The notes below the pieces were generated by a model that was not told where the DNA came from, did not search any database, and saw only the letters and a program-made list of their open reading frames with translations. Positions 1-8,995 of a DNA stretch of 64,000 bases are shown here, piece after piece. The position numbers were made by a program, and so were the translations under genes. The stretch is from Clostridiales bacterium NK3B98 (GTDB taxonomy: Bacteria; Bacillota; Clostridia; Oscillospirales; Oscillospiraceae). The DNA is taken from assembly GCA_000421005.1 (NCBI GenBank), contig ATWA01000002.1:1-64000 (forward strand), given 5' to 3'. Within the stretch, counting starts at the first letter, position 1. Each line of letters starts with the position of its first letter.

Positions 1-195
1 GGAACCGCTGAACAAATCAGGCTACGGCGTCTGAGCGGTCTGTTTTCCGCCATCCGGGTCTAAAATCCCTTGAAATACGTCAGTATTCCTTCGGTCTTTT
101 ATCCCCGACTGGCAAAAAACATCCTCGCTCATCCATCCGAGAGATTTATTCAGCGCTTCCCTAGGGATAGAAACAGACAGAAAGGTATCTCGATT

Positions 196-2040
196 ATGTG
201 GGATCATCTCGATAACATCACCCTCCCGCTGGACATCACCGATGCCCAGGGGGAGGAGCTTTGTCGAAAGCTGCGGCATGAACTGGTGCAGTCGGTGTCA
301 AAAACCGGAGGACACCTTGCCTCCAATCTGGGGGCGGTAGAGCTGACGGTTGCCATCCACCGGGTCTACGACACCCGCACGGACCGGGTTGTCTTTGATG
401 TGGGGCACCAGTGCTACATTCATAAAATGCTCACCGGGCGTGCCGGGAAGATGAATACCCTGCGCCAATTCGGCGGCATGGCGGGCTTCCCCAAGTCCAC
501 TGAAAGCGTCCACGACGCTTTTATCGCCGGACACGCCTCAGACTCCGTTTCCGTGGGCGTGGGTATGGCTCGTGCCCGGACGCTGAAGGGGCAGGATTAT
601 GACGTCATCTCCATCATCGGCGATGGCGCCCTCACCGGCGGTCTGGCCTACGAGGGACTCAGCGACGCAGGCGGCAGCGGAGAGCGTATGGTGGTTGTGG
701 TCAACGACAACGGCATGAGCATCAAGCGCAACGTGGGAGGCATCTCCAAGCTGCTGCGCCGTCACCACCTGAAACCCACTTATCTGGGCTTTAAGCGGTG
801 GTATCGCCGCTTTACCGGCGCTCTGCCCGGCGGCCGCCACCTCTACGCCCTCACCCATCGCATCAAAAAAGCCATCAAGGGGACGCTTTTGCCCTGTTCC
901 ATGTTTGAGGATATGGGCTTTACCTACCTTGGCCCGGTGGACGGACATAACCTCAGCGAGCTGACCCGTCTTTTGGCATACGCAAAACGACTGGAAGGCC
1001 CCACCCTGCTGCACATCCGCACCATCAAGGGCAAGGGCTATCCCCCTGCGGAGCGCACCCCCGCCAATTTCCACGGCGTCACGCCCTTTGACCCCAAGAC
1101 CGGACTTGCCCTGAAACCGTCGGGACGGGATTTTTCTGCCGTCTTCGGAGATGCCCTGTGCCGTCTGGCAGAGGCAAATCCGGACATTGCGGCAGTGACT
1201 GCGGCAATGGAGAGCGGAACAGGACTGAGCGGCTTTGCCGAGCGGTTCCCGGAGCGGTTTTTTGACGTGGGCATTGCGGAAGGTCATGCGGTGAGTATGT
1301 GCGCAGGTATGGCAAAACAGGGGATTGTCCCGGTGTTCGCCGTTTATTCCACTTTTTTGCAGCGCTCTTATGATATGCTGATCCACGACGTGGCCATTCA
1401 AAAGCTCCATGTGGTGTTAGCGGTAGACCGCGCGGGGCTGGTAGGCTCCGACGGTGAGACCCATCAGGGCAGCTTTGACGTGTCCATGCTCTCCTCCGTG
1501 CCCCATATGCAGATTCTGGCTCCCTCCAGCTTTGCGGAGCTGGAGACCATGCTGGATTATGCGGTGAACCATGTGGACGGTCCGGTGGCGGTGCGTTACC
1601 CCCGGGGGGGTGAAAACGGCTATTTGGACAACTCCGGAACCGACCCCACGGTGATTCTGCGCCATGGCACCCACATGACGCTGGTGACCTACGGCGTGCT
1701 CATTGGTGAGGCGCTGGCAGCGGCGGAGACGCTGGCGCAGGAGGGCATCTCCTGTGAGGTAATCAAGCTGAACCGCATCGCCCCGGTGGACAGCGGCCCG
1801 GTGCTGGACAGCGTGCGGGTCACAGGGCGGCTTACCGTAGTAGAGGAAGTGGCCTCCCACGGCTCGGTAGGTCGGGAGCTGGCCACCCAGCTTTGCGCCC
1901 TGAATGTGAAACTAAAGCGGCTTCGGCTGCTGAATACAGGGGACGGTCTGGTGACCCACGGCACTGTTCCACAGCTCTGGGCAATGCTGGGGCTGGATCG
2001 AAAGGGCATCAGCAACGTCATCAGGGAGGCAGTACAGTGA
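196..2040 (+). CDS. dxs: 1-deoxy-D-xylulose-5-phosphate synthase
   Basis: First enzyme of the MEP isoprenoid pathway: a thiamine-diphosphate enzyme condensing pyruvate with glyceraldehyde 3-phosphate in the cytosol. Thiamine-diphosphate/Mg motif seen as GDGALTGG (residues 142-149) through NDN (170-172); catalytic Glu in the GIAEGH block (E362), followed by the transketolase pyrimidine-binding and C-terminal domains. The 614-aa length is normal. The frame is open back to position 70, but the ATG at 196 is preferred: AAAGG lies 10 bases upstream and family homology begins there. It overlaps tlyA by 4 bases (GTGA) and so probably heads a dxs-tlyA-nadK-argR-recN operon. Confidence 0.95.
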   Translation: MWDHLDNITLPLDITDAQGEELCRKLRHELVQSVSKTGGHLASNLGAVELTVAIHRVYDTRTDRVVFDVGHQCYIHKMLTGRAGKMNTLRQFGGMAGFPKSTESVHDAFIAGHASDSVSVGVGMARARTLKGQDYDVISIIGDGALTGGLAYEGLSDAGGSGERMVVVVNDNGMSIKRNVGGISKLLRRHHLKPTYLGFKRWYRRFTGALPGGRHLYALTHRIKKAIKGTLLPCSMFEDMGFTYLGPVDGHNLSELTRLLAYAKRLEGPTLLHIRTIKGKGYPPAERTPANFHGVTPFDPKTGLALKPSGRDFSAVFGDALCRLAEANPDIAAVTAAMESGTGLSGFAERFPERFFDVGIAEGHAVSMCAGMAKQGIVPVFAVYSTFLQRSYDMLIHDVAIQKLHVVLAVDRAGLVGSDGETHQGSFDVSMLSSVPHMQILAPSSFAELETMLDYAVNHVDGPVAVRYPRGGENGYLDNSGTDPTVILRHGTHMTLVTYGVLIGEALAAAETLAQEGISCEVIKLNRIAPVDSGPVLDSVRVTGRLTVVEEVASHGSVGRELATQLCALNVKLKRLRLLNTGDGLVTHGTVPQLWAMLGLDRKGISNVIREAVQ

Positions 2041-2843
2041 GCAAGATACGTCTGGATCAGGCGGTGGTACAGCAGGGCTGGGCGCCTACCCGGCAGAAGG
2101 CGCAGGCCATCATCATGGCAGGGCAGGTCTTTTTGGACGGCAGGCGGATGGATAAGAGCGGCGCTCAGATTCCAGAGGATGCTGTGCTGGAAGTGCGGGG
2201 CAACCCGCTGCCCTATGTCAGCCGGGGCGGGCTCAAGCTGGAAAAAGCCATGCAGTGCTGGCCCATCACCCTGGAGGGCAAGGTGTGCATGGACTGCGGC
2301 GCCTCCACCGGCGGCTTTACCGACTGTATGTTGCAAAACGGCGCCAAACAGGTCTACGCCGTGGATGTGGGCTATGGTCAGTTGGACTGGAAGCTGCGTA
2401 ACGACCCCCGTGTCATCAACATGGAGCGCACCAACGCCCGGCATCTGACCAAGGAACAGATTCCCCAGCCCTTGGAGTTTGTCTCGGTGGACGTGTCCTT
2501 TATCTCTCTGGGGCTGATTCTTCCCGCCCTTCGCCCGCTGCTGGCGGAACAGGGACAGATGGTCTGTCTGGTGAAGCCTCAATTTGAAGCAGGACGGGAG
2601 AAGGTGGGCAAAAAAGGGGTCGTCCGTGACCCTGCCGTCCATCGGGAGGTGCTGGAACAGTTCCTCACCCACGCCGCCCAAAACGGATTTACTGTCCGGG
2701 GCATGACCTATTCCCCAATCCGTGGCCCGGAGGGCAATATTGAATATCTCGGCTGGCTGGAAGCGGGAGAGGGAGAGCAAGACATTCCCGACCTTGCCCA
2801 GCTGGTACAGCAATCCCACGCAGATTTGGAGAAGCCAAAATGA
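2037..2843 (+). CDS. tlyA: TlyA family rRNA (cytidine-2'-O)-methyltransferase / hemolysin-like protein
   Basis: S4 RNA-binding domain (about residues 1-60) followed by an FtsJ-like SAM methyltransferase domain; the SAM-binding motif is visible as DCGASTGGF (86-94). In mycobacteria TlyA 2'-O-methylates 16S and 23S rRNA; the older hemolysin label is probably misleading. GTG start at 2037 is supported by GGGAGG about 8 bases upstream and by the typical start (SKIRLDQ) right after it. The start overlaps the dxs stop and its own stop overlaps the nadK start (ATGA), so translation is probably coupled. 268 aa, a normal length. The target nucleotide in this organism is inferred from the family only. 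Confidence 0.9.
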   Translation: MSKIRLDQAVVQQGWAPTRQKAQAIIMAGQVFLDGRRMDKSGAQIPEDAVLEVRGNPLPYVSRGGLKLEKAMQCWPITLEGKVCMDCGASTGGFTDCMLQNGAKQVYAVDVGYGQLDWKLRNDPRVINMERTNARHLTKEQIPQPLEFVSVDVSFISLGLILPALRPLLAEQGQMVCLVKPQFEAGREKVGKKGVVRDPAVHREVLEQFLTHAAQNGFTVRGMTYSPIRGPEGNIEYLGWLEAGEGEQDIPDLAQLVQQSHADLEKPK

Positions 2844-3709
2844 AAGTGATCCTCAGTCCAAATCCATATAGAGACAAAGGCCTGCGGGCGGTGCGGGAGG
2901 CAGGAAAGCTGCTGGCAGAGGAAGGCATCCTGTGGAGTATCTGCCTGCCCTTTCAGCCGGAGCTGGGCTATGAAATTCCCGAGGAAGTGCGCCTGAGGGA
3001 TATTCGCAAGGAGGCGGAGAGCGCCGATTTGCTGATCTGCTTTGGGGGCGATGGCACCATTCTCCACTCTGCCAAGCTGGCTGCGGAATTTCACATCCCC
3101 ATTCTGGGGGTCAATATGGGCAGCGTAGGCTTTATGGCAGAGCTGGAGCACAGCGAGTTAAAGCTGCTGCGCCGCCTGAAAACCAGAGACTATACCTGCG
3201 AGCAGCGCATGCTCATGGACGTAAAGGTGCTGCGGGATCGCAGAGTGATCTTGCAGGACATTGCCCTCAACGATGTCACCATCACCCGGGGCGGCATTGG
3301 CCGGGTCATTGACCTGACGGTGTACGGTGACCGGAGCAAGATCATGGAGTTCTCCGGAGACGGGGTGATCGTCTCCACCCCCACCGGCTCCACAGCCTAC
3401 TCCATGGCCGCCGGCGGCCCCATTGTGGAGCCCACAGCGGAAAACCTGATTATCACCCCCATCTGCGCCCATGCCATGCAAGCCAAGAGCTTTGTGGTAG
3501 CCCCGGAGCGGGTGGTGTCCGTGCGCACCAGCCGCCAGAGCAGAAAAAGCGCCTACCTCTCCACCGATGGGGGCAGAGCCTTCCGCCTTTCCAACGGGGA
3601 CACGGTGGAGCTTCGCAACTCCGGGCGGCACATTGAGCTGGTACGCCTGACCGGGCGCAACTTTTACGACATTGTCAATCAAAAACTGGGAAAGAGTGGA
3701 ACATCATGA
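2840..3709 (+). CDS. nadK: NAD kinase
   Basis: Phosphorylates NAD to NADP, the only route to NADP. The GGDGT signature is at residues 69-73, followed by the NMGSVGF block and the ATP/NAD-binding segment with STPTGSTAYSMAAGGP. 289 aa, typical for firmicute enzymes. Start ATG overlaps the tlyA stop by 4 bases and the stop overlaps argR by 4 bases, placing it inside the dxs-recN operon. The same order (tlyA, nadK, argR, recN) is common in Firmicutes. Confidence 0.95.
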   Translation: MKVILSPNPYRDKGLRAVREAGKLLAEEGILWSICLPFQPELGYEIPEEVRLRDIRKEAESADLLICFGGDGTILHSAKLAAEFHIPILGVNMGSVGFMAELEHSELKLLRRLKTRDYTCEQRMLMDVKVLRDRRVILQDIALNDVTITRGGIGRVIDLTVYGDRSKIMEFSGDGVIVSTPTGSTAYSMAAGGPIVEPTAENLIITPICAHAMQAKSFVVAPERVVSVRTSRQSRKSAYLSTDGGRAFRLSNGDTVELRNSGRHIELVRLTGRNFYDIVNQKLGKSGTS

Positions 3710-4161
3710 AGGAGAACCGCCAGAAGGCGATTTTGGACATTATCACCCGTCAGGACGTGGAGACCCAGGAGCAGCTCTTACAGCTGCTGGGGGAGAGCGG
3801 CATCCGCTGCACCCAGGCGACCATCTCCCGGGACATCAAAGAGCTTCAACTGGTAAAGGAGCTGAACAGCAGCGGCGGTTATCGGTATGTCCGCTCTGTG
3901 CGCCGGGGCGACGGGGAACACGATTTGAGATTACAGACCATCTTCCGGGAGGGTGTGGTCAGCGCCGCCGCGGCGCAGAATCTGGTGGTGCTGAAGACCA
4001 TGCCGGGCCTGGCCAACGCCGCCGCCGCTGCGCTGGACCGTATGGAGATCGAGGGCATGGTGGGTACTCTGGCAGGAGATGACACCGCTCTTCTGATTAT
4101 GACCACCTCCCACACCGCAGAGACCTTCTGCGGGGAGATTCGGGAAATGCTGAGACAATGA
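3706..4161 (+). CDS. argR: arginine repressor ArgR/AhrC
   Basis: Arginine-responsive regulator: N-terminal winged helix that binds ARG boxes (residues about 1-70, with the signature TQATISRDIKELQLVK) and a C-terminal arginine-binding hexamerisation domain ending in a GTLAGDDT motif. 151 aa, the usual length. No arginine gene is present in the window, so it acts in trans. The position between nadK and recN is the conserved firmicute context. A short 37-base spacer with AGGAGG (about 4188-4193) separates it from recN. Confidence 0.94.
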   Translation: MKENRQKAILDIITRQDVETQEQLLQLLGESGIRCTQATISRDIKELQLVKELNSSGGYRYVRSVRRGDGEHDLRLQTIFREGVVSAAAAQNLVVLKTMPGLANAAAAALDRMEIEGMVGTLAGDDTALLIMTTSHTAETFCGEIREMLRQ

Positions 4162-4198
4162 CCGGGACGGACAAACCCCGTCCATAGGAGGGAAGCGG

Positions 4199-5902
4199 AT
4201 GCTTTCTTTACTTCACATCGAAAATATCGCAGTCATCGAGACGGCGGACATCCAGTTTGATGCCGGCTTCAACGTCCTCACCGGCGAGACCGGCGCAGGC
4301 AAGAGCATCGTGGTGGACTCCATCGACGCCATTCTGGGCGGGCGCACCAGCCGGGACCTGATCCGCACCGGGGCAAAGTCGGCGCTGGTCAGCGCCCAGT
4401 TTGTGGGGGTCCCGGCGCTGGGGTGGCTGCGGGACAACGGCTTTGACGCCCCTAGCGGGGAGCTGGTCTTACAGCGCCAAATCCAGCAGGGGGGACGCAA
4501 CCTGTGCCGGCTCAACGGCAAGCCCATTTCGGTCACCCAGATGCAGGAACTGGGGAGACAGCTCATCAATATCCACGGCCAGCACGACGGGCAGCAGCTT
4601 TTGGACCCGGTGAGCCATCTGTCTTATCTGGACAGCTTTGGCGAGACGGAGCCGCTGCTGTCTGATTTCCAGTCCAGCTATCAGCAGGTGTCCGAGCTGA
4701 GTCGTGAAATCGGCAGACTGCAAATGGACGAGGCGGAGAAGGCACGGCGGATGGATTCGCTGGATTTTCAGATCAAAGAGCTGGAACGGGCAGAGCTGAA
4801 ACCCGGCGAGGATGAAGAGCTTTCCCAGCGCCGTCAGGTATTACGCAACGCAGGCAAGCTGATGGACGGGCTCAGCGAGGCGGATTTTGCTCTCTCCGGC
4901 GGGGAGGATACCGACGGAGTGCTGAACCTGCTGGATCGTGCGGAGGGTTCCCTCCGTGCTCTGGGACGCTATTCGGAGGAACTGGCCGCCCTTGCGGAAC
5001 GGCTGCTGGAAACCCGGTACGAGATTGCTGACGTGGCGGAGCTGGTGGAGCAGCAGCGGGAGTCGCTGGATGTCTCCCCGGGAGAGCTGGATCAGCTGGA
5101 GGGACGGCTGGACTTAATCTACCGCCTGCGTAAAAAATACGGCAACACAGTGGAGGAAATGCTGGCCTATCTGGAGCGCTGCAAACAGGAGCGGGAACAG
5201 ATTCAGTATGCCGATGACCGGATTGTCAAGCTGGAGGCAAAGCTGAAAACCGCCGTGGCGGAAACCCGCCGCCGTGGAGAAGCTCTGACGCAGGCACGCA
5301 AAGAGGCAGCTGTGCGGATGCAGCAGCGCATCCAAAAGGAGCTGGCGGAGCTGGATATGCCAAAGGTTCGCTTTCAGGTGGATTTCGCTCCCAAAGAGGG
5401 AAAATACCACATGGACGAGACAGGCATGGACGAGGTGCAGTTCCTCATGTCCGCCAACGTGGGCGAGGATCTGAAACCCATCCACAAGATTGCCTCCGGC
5501 GGCGAGCTGGCCCGGATTATGCTGGCGCTGAAAAACGTGCTGGCGGAGAACGAAGAAATTGCCACGCTGGTCTTTGACGAGGTGGATACCGGAGTCTCCG
5601 GCCGGGCGGCGCAGAAGGTTGCCCGGAAAATGGCGCAGGTCGCCCGGGGCAAGCAGGTGCTCTGCGTCACCCATCTGCCCCAAATCGCCGCCATGGCAGA
5701 TGTACACTTCTCCGTGGAAAAGGGAGAGCGGGACGGGCGTACCTATACCGCTGTGGAACAGTTGAATCAAGACCGCCGCCGGGAGGAACTGGCCAGGCTC
5801 TCCGGAGGCGAACGCATCACCGATGCGCTGCTGCGCTCCACCGGCGAGATGCTGGAACAGGCGCAGAGCTGGAAGGCAGGTCATATGGAGGATTTCCCAT
5901 GA
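4199..5902 (+). CDS. recN: DNA repair protein RecN
   Basis: SMC-like ATPase acting early in double-strand break repair. Walker A GETGAGKS at residues 29-36, a central coiled coil (about 150-370) rich in Glu, Leu and Arg, an ABC signature near GGELARIMLA, and Walker B DEVDTG at 460-465. 567 aa is full length. SD AGGAGG lies 6-7 bases before the ATG. The stop overlaps the next gene (ATGA at 5899), so a small membrane-anchored protein is co-translated with it. No LexA-like box was noticed directly upstream; transcription probably comes from the dxs operon. Confidence 0.95.
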   Translation: MLSLLHIENIAVIETADIQFDAGFNVLTGETGAGKSIVVDSIDAILGGRTSRDLIRTGAKSALVSAQFVGVPALGWLRDNGFDAPSGELVLQRQIQQGGRNLCRLNGKPISVTQMQELGRQLINIHGQHDGQQLLDPVSHLSYLDSFGETEPLLSDFQSSYQQVSELSREIGRLQMDEAEKARRMDSLDFQIKELERAELKPGEDEELSQRRQVLRNAGKLMDGLSEADFALSGGEDTDGVLNLLDRAEGSLRALGRYSEELAALAERLLETRYEIADVAELVEQQRESLDVSPGELDQLEGRLDLIYRLRKKYGNTVEEMLAYLERCKQEREQIQYADDRIVKLEAKLKTAVAETRRRGEALTQARKEAAVRMQQRIQKELAELDMPKVRFQVDFAPKEGKYHMDETGMDEVQFLMSANVGEDLKPIHKIASGGELARIMLALKNVLAENEEIATLVFDEVDTGVSGRAAQKVARKMAQVARGKQVLCVTHLPQIAAMADVHFSVEKGERDGRTYTAVEQLNQDRRREELARLSGGERITDALLRSTGEMLEQAQSWKAGHMEDFP

Positions 5903-6435
5903 ACAAACTGACCAAAACCACCAATACCATGACCCGATGGATTACCGTCTCTATCTCACTGTGTATCGTCCTGCTGATGGCAGGGATGATCCTTTTCCAG
6001 ATGGGGGTTCTGGGTCTGGGCGGCGGCAATGTGGTTGCTGATATGAAAGCCCGGCTGGAACAGAGCGGCGCAGACCCGGAGAGCTACCAGTACATGACCT
6101 CCCGGACGGACAGCCTGTTTGTGGTGCTGGCCTACCGGGATGGGGAGGACGGTGCGCGTCAGGGGGGCTATGCTCTCTATGTGAACCGTCCCGGATTTGA
6201 CTTTGGCTGGCATTTCCAGACCTCCGACGATTTGGGTGAGGGCGTGGTGCAGGCAGAGGTAGAAGAATACGGCTCCGTCTGGCTGTCTCTGAATCAGGAG
6301 GCAGTGATTCAGCGTGTGGTTTACGGCGACGGAACGGAACGGGCAGTCACCGGCTACCCGCTGGTGGACACCGCCTCCGAGCTGCATCTCTATGACGAAA
6401 ACGATCAGGAGATCTCCGTGCTGGAAAAGCCCTGA
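5899..6435 (+). CDS. hypothetical membrane-anchored protein
   Basis: 178-aa protein of unknown function. One hydrophobic segment near the N terminus (about residues 14-36), preceded by Lys/Arg/Thr residues, suggests a single-pass anchor. The remainder looks like a soluble extracytoplasmic domain with many Tyr/Val-containing strands and acidic residues. It overlaps recN by 4 bases and ends just before the tyrS promoter, so it is the last gene of the dxs-recN operon. No recognisable catalytic motif; I do not recognise the family. The ORF is convincing because of its codon bias and coupling, not because of homology. Confidence 0.7.
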   Translation: MNKLTKTTNTMTRWITVSISLCIVLLMAGMILFQMGVLGLGGGNVVADMKARLEQSGADPESYQYMTSRTDSLFVVLAYRDGEDGARQGGYALYVNRPGFDFGWHFQTSDDLGEGVVQAEVEEYGSVWLSLNQEAVIQRVVYGDGTERAVTGYPLVDTASELHLYDENDQEISVLEKP

Positions 6436-6438
6436 CCC

Positions 6439-6467
6439 TTGACATTTTCCGCTTTCCATTCTATAAT
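6439..6467 (+). promoter_or_regulatory. sigma-A promoter of tyrS T-box transcript
   Basis: Perfect consensus -35 TTGACA (6439-6444) and -10 TATAAT (6462-6467) with a 17-base spacer. It starts right behind the stop codon of the preceding gene and directs a transcript beginning about 6474, just before the T-box leader. Confidence 0.9.
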
Positions 6468-6473
6468 TGCACC

Positions 6474-6745
6474 GTTGACTGCGGTGATGAGGAAGAGTAG
6501 TACGGCAGCACCTGTCCAGAGAACCCCCGGCTGGTGAAAGGGGGAGAGGAAGCCGTGTGAATACCCCTCAGAGCAGCCCCCTGAACGGTTTTCCCAGTAG
6601 GGTGTGGCCGGGTGCGCCCGTTATTGCGCGGGAGTTTGATGGAACTCCATGAGGTTCTGTGTGTGAGCGCAGAACGAACCAGAGGTGGTACCGCGTACCG
6701 AAAAAGTACGCCCTCTGTCCCAATGCGGACAGGGGGCTTTTTGTT
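6474..6745 (+). promoter_or_regulatory. T-box riboswitch (tyrosine), leader of tyrS
   Basis: The leader shows the canonical T-box sequence AGGTGGTACCGCG at 6683-6695, which pairs with the acceptor end of uncharged tRNA. Stem I features are visible: an AGAGA-type apical element near 6515, and a specifier-loop sequence GAATAC with the Tyr codon TAC at 6562-6564. The downstream terminator hairpin competes with an antiterminator containing the T-box sequence. Uncharged tRNA-Tyr should therefore allow read-through into tyrS. The Tyr specifier agrees with the gene controlled. Stem assignment is by eye, without folding. Confidence 0.92.
6710..6745 (+). terminator. T-box intrinsic terminator
   Basis: Stem GCCCTCTGTCC (6710-6720) pairs with GGACAGGGGGC (6727-6737) with one G-U pair; loop CAATGC; followed by TTTTTGTTT. 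This is the OFF-state terminator of the tyrosine T-box. Confidence 0.92.
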
Positions 6746-6780
6746 TGCCTCCTGTCGAATCAACAATAGGAGGCTTTTTT

Positions 6781-8019
6781 ATGGGAATCTATGAAGAACT
6801 GCAACAGCGTGGCCTGATCGCACAGGTCACCAACGAGGAAAAGGTACGGGAGATGCTCAACGAGGGCAAAGCCACCTTCTATATCGGCTTTGACCCCACG
6901 GCGGACTCCCTCCATGTGGGTCACTTTATGGCGCTGTGCCTGATGCGCCGTCTGCAAAAGGCGGGCAACCGCCCCATTGCTCTGCTGGGCGGCGGCACTG
7001 GCATGATTGGCGACCCCTCCGGCAAGAGCGAAATGCGGAAAGTGCTGACGAAAGAGACCATCCAGCACAACATCGAGTGCTTCAAAAAGCAGATGAGCCG
7101 GTTCATTGAGTTCGGCGAGGATAAGGCCATTATGGTAAACAACGCCGACTGGCTGCTGGATCTGAACTATGTGGATTTGCTGCGGGAGGTGGGAGCTTGC
7201 TTTTCGGTAAACAATATGCTCCGGGCTGAGTGCTACAAGCAGCGCATGGCCAACGGTCTCAGCTTCCTGGAGTTCAACTATATGATTATGCAGGCCTACG
7301 ACTTCTACACCCTCTACCAGCGCTACGGCTGCAACTTCCAGTTTGGCGGCGACGACCAGTGGAGCAATATGCTGGCAGGTCGTGAACTGATCCGCCGTAA
7401 ACTGGGAGGCGACACCGAAGACAAGGCGGAGAGCATGACCATCACCCTGCTGCTCAACTCTCAGGGACAGAAGATGGGCAAGACGGTGGGCGGCGCCGTG
7501 TGGCTGGACCCCAACAAGACCTCCCCCTATGACTTCTTCCAGTATTGGCGCAATGTGGACGATGCAGATGTGATTAAGTGCCTGAAAATGCTCACCGAGG
7601 TGCCCATGGAGGAAATTGCCCTCATGGAGACATGGAAGGACAGCAAGCTGAACGAGGCCAAGGAGATTCTGGCCTTTGAGCTGACCAAGCTGGTCCACGG
7701 CGAGGAGGAAGCCGCCAAAGCACGGGAGACCTCCCACAGCCTGTTCGGCGGCAGCGGCGCTGCGGCCAATATGCCCGAGACAGTGGTGGCGGAGAGCGAC
7801 CTCACCGACGGCAGCATCTCTCTGATCAAGCTGCTCACCATGACCGGCATTGCCTCTTCCAATGGCGACGCCCGCCGTCAGATCACCAAGGATAAGTGCA
7901 TCAGCGTGGACGACGCTAAGATCACCGATGCCAATGCCGCCTTTACAGCAGACCAGCTCTCCGGCGAGGGCGTGGTGCTGAAGAAGGGCAAGAAGGTCTA
8001 TCACAGAGTTCACATGTAA
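6781..8019 (+). CDS. tyrS: tyrosyl-tRNA synthetase
   Basis: Charges tRNA-Tyr. Class I synthetase with HVGH (the HIGH motif) at residues 45-48 and KMGKT (the KMSKS motif) at 231-235; an S4 RNA-binding domain occupies the C-terminal region, from about residue 345. 412 aa. The frame opens earlier, but the ATG at 6781 is chosen: AGGAGG (6768-6773) precedes it and upstream codons belong to the T-box terminator. Regulated by the tyrosine T-box. An intrinsic terminator at 8024-8060 follows, so the gene is monocistronic. Confidence 0.96.
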   Translation: MGIYEELQQRGLIAQVTNEEKVREMLNEGKATFYIGFDPTADSLHVGHFMALCLMRRLQKAGNRPIALLGGGTGMIGDPSGKSEMRKVLTKETIQHNIECFKKQMSRFIEFGEDKAIMVNNADWLLDLNYVDLLREVGACFSVNNMLRAECYKQRMANGLSFLEFNYMIMQAYDFYTLYQRYGCNFQFGGDDQWSNMLAGRELIRRKLGGDTEDKAESMTITLLLNSQGQKMGKTVGGAVWLDPNKTSPYDFFQYWRNVDDADVIKCLKMLTEVPMEEIALMETWKDSKLNEAKEILAFELTKLVHGEEEAAKARETSHSLFGGSGAAANMPETVVAESDLTDGSISLIKLLTMTGIASSNGDARRQITKDKCISVDDAKITDANAAFTADQLSGEGVVLKKGKKVYHRVHM

Positions 8020-8023
8020 CTGA

Positions 8024-8060
8024 AAAGCTGCCCCTCGGCTTTCCGAAGGGGCAGCTTTGT
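8024..8060 (+). terminator. intrinsic terminator after tyrS
   Basis: Stem AAAGCTGCCCCT (8024-8035) and AGGGGCAGCTTT (8047-8058), with a C/T/G-rich loop. The T tract is short (CTTTGT) but the stem is 12 bp and perfect. Confidence 0.75.
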
Positions 8061-8088
8061 ATCGCATGGCTAGAAAGGTGGAATATTT

Positions 8089-8928
8089 ATGCGATTAACG
8101 ACGATTCTGAGAGAATATGGTTTGAATCCTGAGAAGGTAAAAGTGATTCGACACCCATTAAGCAGAGAAGATGTCAGTACAATTTATAGGGAAGGGTATC
8201 TTGAAACGTATCAGGCGCAGCAGGGGAACAGGGTTTTTGACCACACTGATTATGTTGTCTCTTTCATAGGAGAAACAGGCACAACCGGAAGGCTTTTTGG
8301 CGTTTATCAGGTAAAAGGCAGAGTGGAGGGGGAGGAAAAGCAACAGATGATGCCTGCTGGATATCCCTACCCGGAACATTTCTCTTCTGGATACTTTTAC
8401 ATTTTGGAAAAAACGGAGATTATGAGCGATCTTGTCAATCGTTTGGTCATAGAGTGGGACAGTAGAATCTGGCATCAGTGGGGGACAACGGATAAAAACG
8501 TTATTGCCATTGAATCCAACGTCACAATTCCTTTTCCCGGCTATGAAGACCTGATTGTTCCCTTTGAGAAATTGGATGCCATTGTTTCCGGTGATATTCG
8601 CTACGAAAAGTGGAGAGATGCACTCTCCAATGTCAATGGTGTGTATTTGATTTGTGACCTGAAGTATGATAAGCAGTATATCGGTTCTACCTATGGCTCC
8701 AAGGGGATTCTAGGCAGATGGACAGAGTATGTAAGGACATACAGCGGGGGCAATGCTGAAATAATAGATCATCTGAGCAAACACAGGGATGCCTATAAGT
8801 ATTTTCAGTTTACTATTCTGAAAATACTGCCCCTTGGAGTGTTGGACAAAGAAGCAATTAAAGTCGAGACGCTTTTTAAGAAAAAGCTGAACACCCGCAA
8901 TTCAAATTACGGTCTCAATAAAAACTGA
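8089..8928 (+). CDS. GIY-YIG nuclease domain protein
   Basis: 279-aa protein. The C-terminal 100 residues form a GIY-YIG endonuclease fold: GVY at 184-186, YIG at 197-199, Arg in GRW (R210), Glu in KVET (E260) and Asn in the closing GLN (N277), so the expected catalytic set looks intact. The N-terminal 175 residues are not a domain I can name; they contain aromatic-rich strands (for example FSSGYFYILEK). Base composition differs sharply from the neighbours: positions 8101-8160 have 23 G/C of 60. It stands alone between terminators on both sides, suggesting horizontal acquisition. Role unknown; restriction, defence or DNA repair are possible for this nuclease superfamily. SD AAAGGTGG lies 8 bases before the ATG. 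Confidence 0.85.
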   Translation: MRLTTILREYGLNPEKVKVIRHPLSREDVSTIYREGYLETYQAQQGNRVFDHTDYVVSFIGETGTTGRLFGVYQVKGRVEGEEKQQMMPAGYPYPEHFSSGYFYILEKTEIMSDLVNRLVIEWDSRIWHQWGTTDKNVIAIESNVTIPFPGYEDLIVPFEKLDAIVSGDIRYEKWRDALSNVNGVYLICDLKYDKQYIGSTYGSKGILGRWTEYVRTYSGGNAEIIDHLSKHRDAYKYFQFTILKILPLGVLDKEAIKVETLFKKKLNTRNSNYGLNKN

Positions 8929-8932
8929 CCAA

Positions 8933-8966
8933 AAAACCAGCGCACCCACCCGGATGCGCTGGTTTT
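8933..8966. terminator. bidirectional terminator between convergent genes
   Basis: AAAACCAGCGCA (8933-8944) and TGCGCTGGTTTT (8955-8966) form a perfect 12-bp stem with A tract on the left and T tract on the right, serving the GIY-YIG gene (+) and the lysine operon (-). Confidence 0.85.
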
Positions 8967-8995
8967 ATCATATCTGTTGCTGTGCTCTGTCGGAA

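Noticed and set aside
2-34. An open frame ending ...KSGYGV then TGA at the left edge, possibly the tail of an upstream gene (ispA or xseB would fit the usual order).
   Set aside because: Only eleven codons are visible, too few to identify or even confirm a gene.
538-1410. Long open frames on the minus strand opposite dxs, and similar ones opposite tyrS, cdaA, priA and others.
   Set aside because: They are antisense shadows of GC-rich coding sequence; the sense genes have clear family motifs and SDs.
6501-6503. The first TAC in the T-box leader as the specifier codon.
   Set aside because: It lies on the 5' side of stem I; the TAC at 6562-6564, after the apical element and within GAATAC, is in the expected place.
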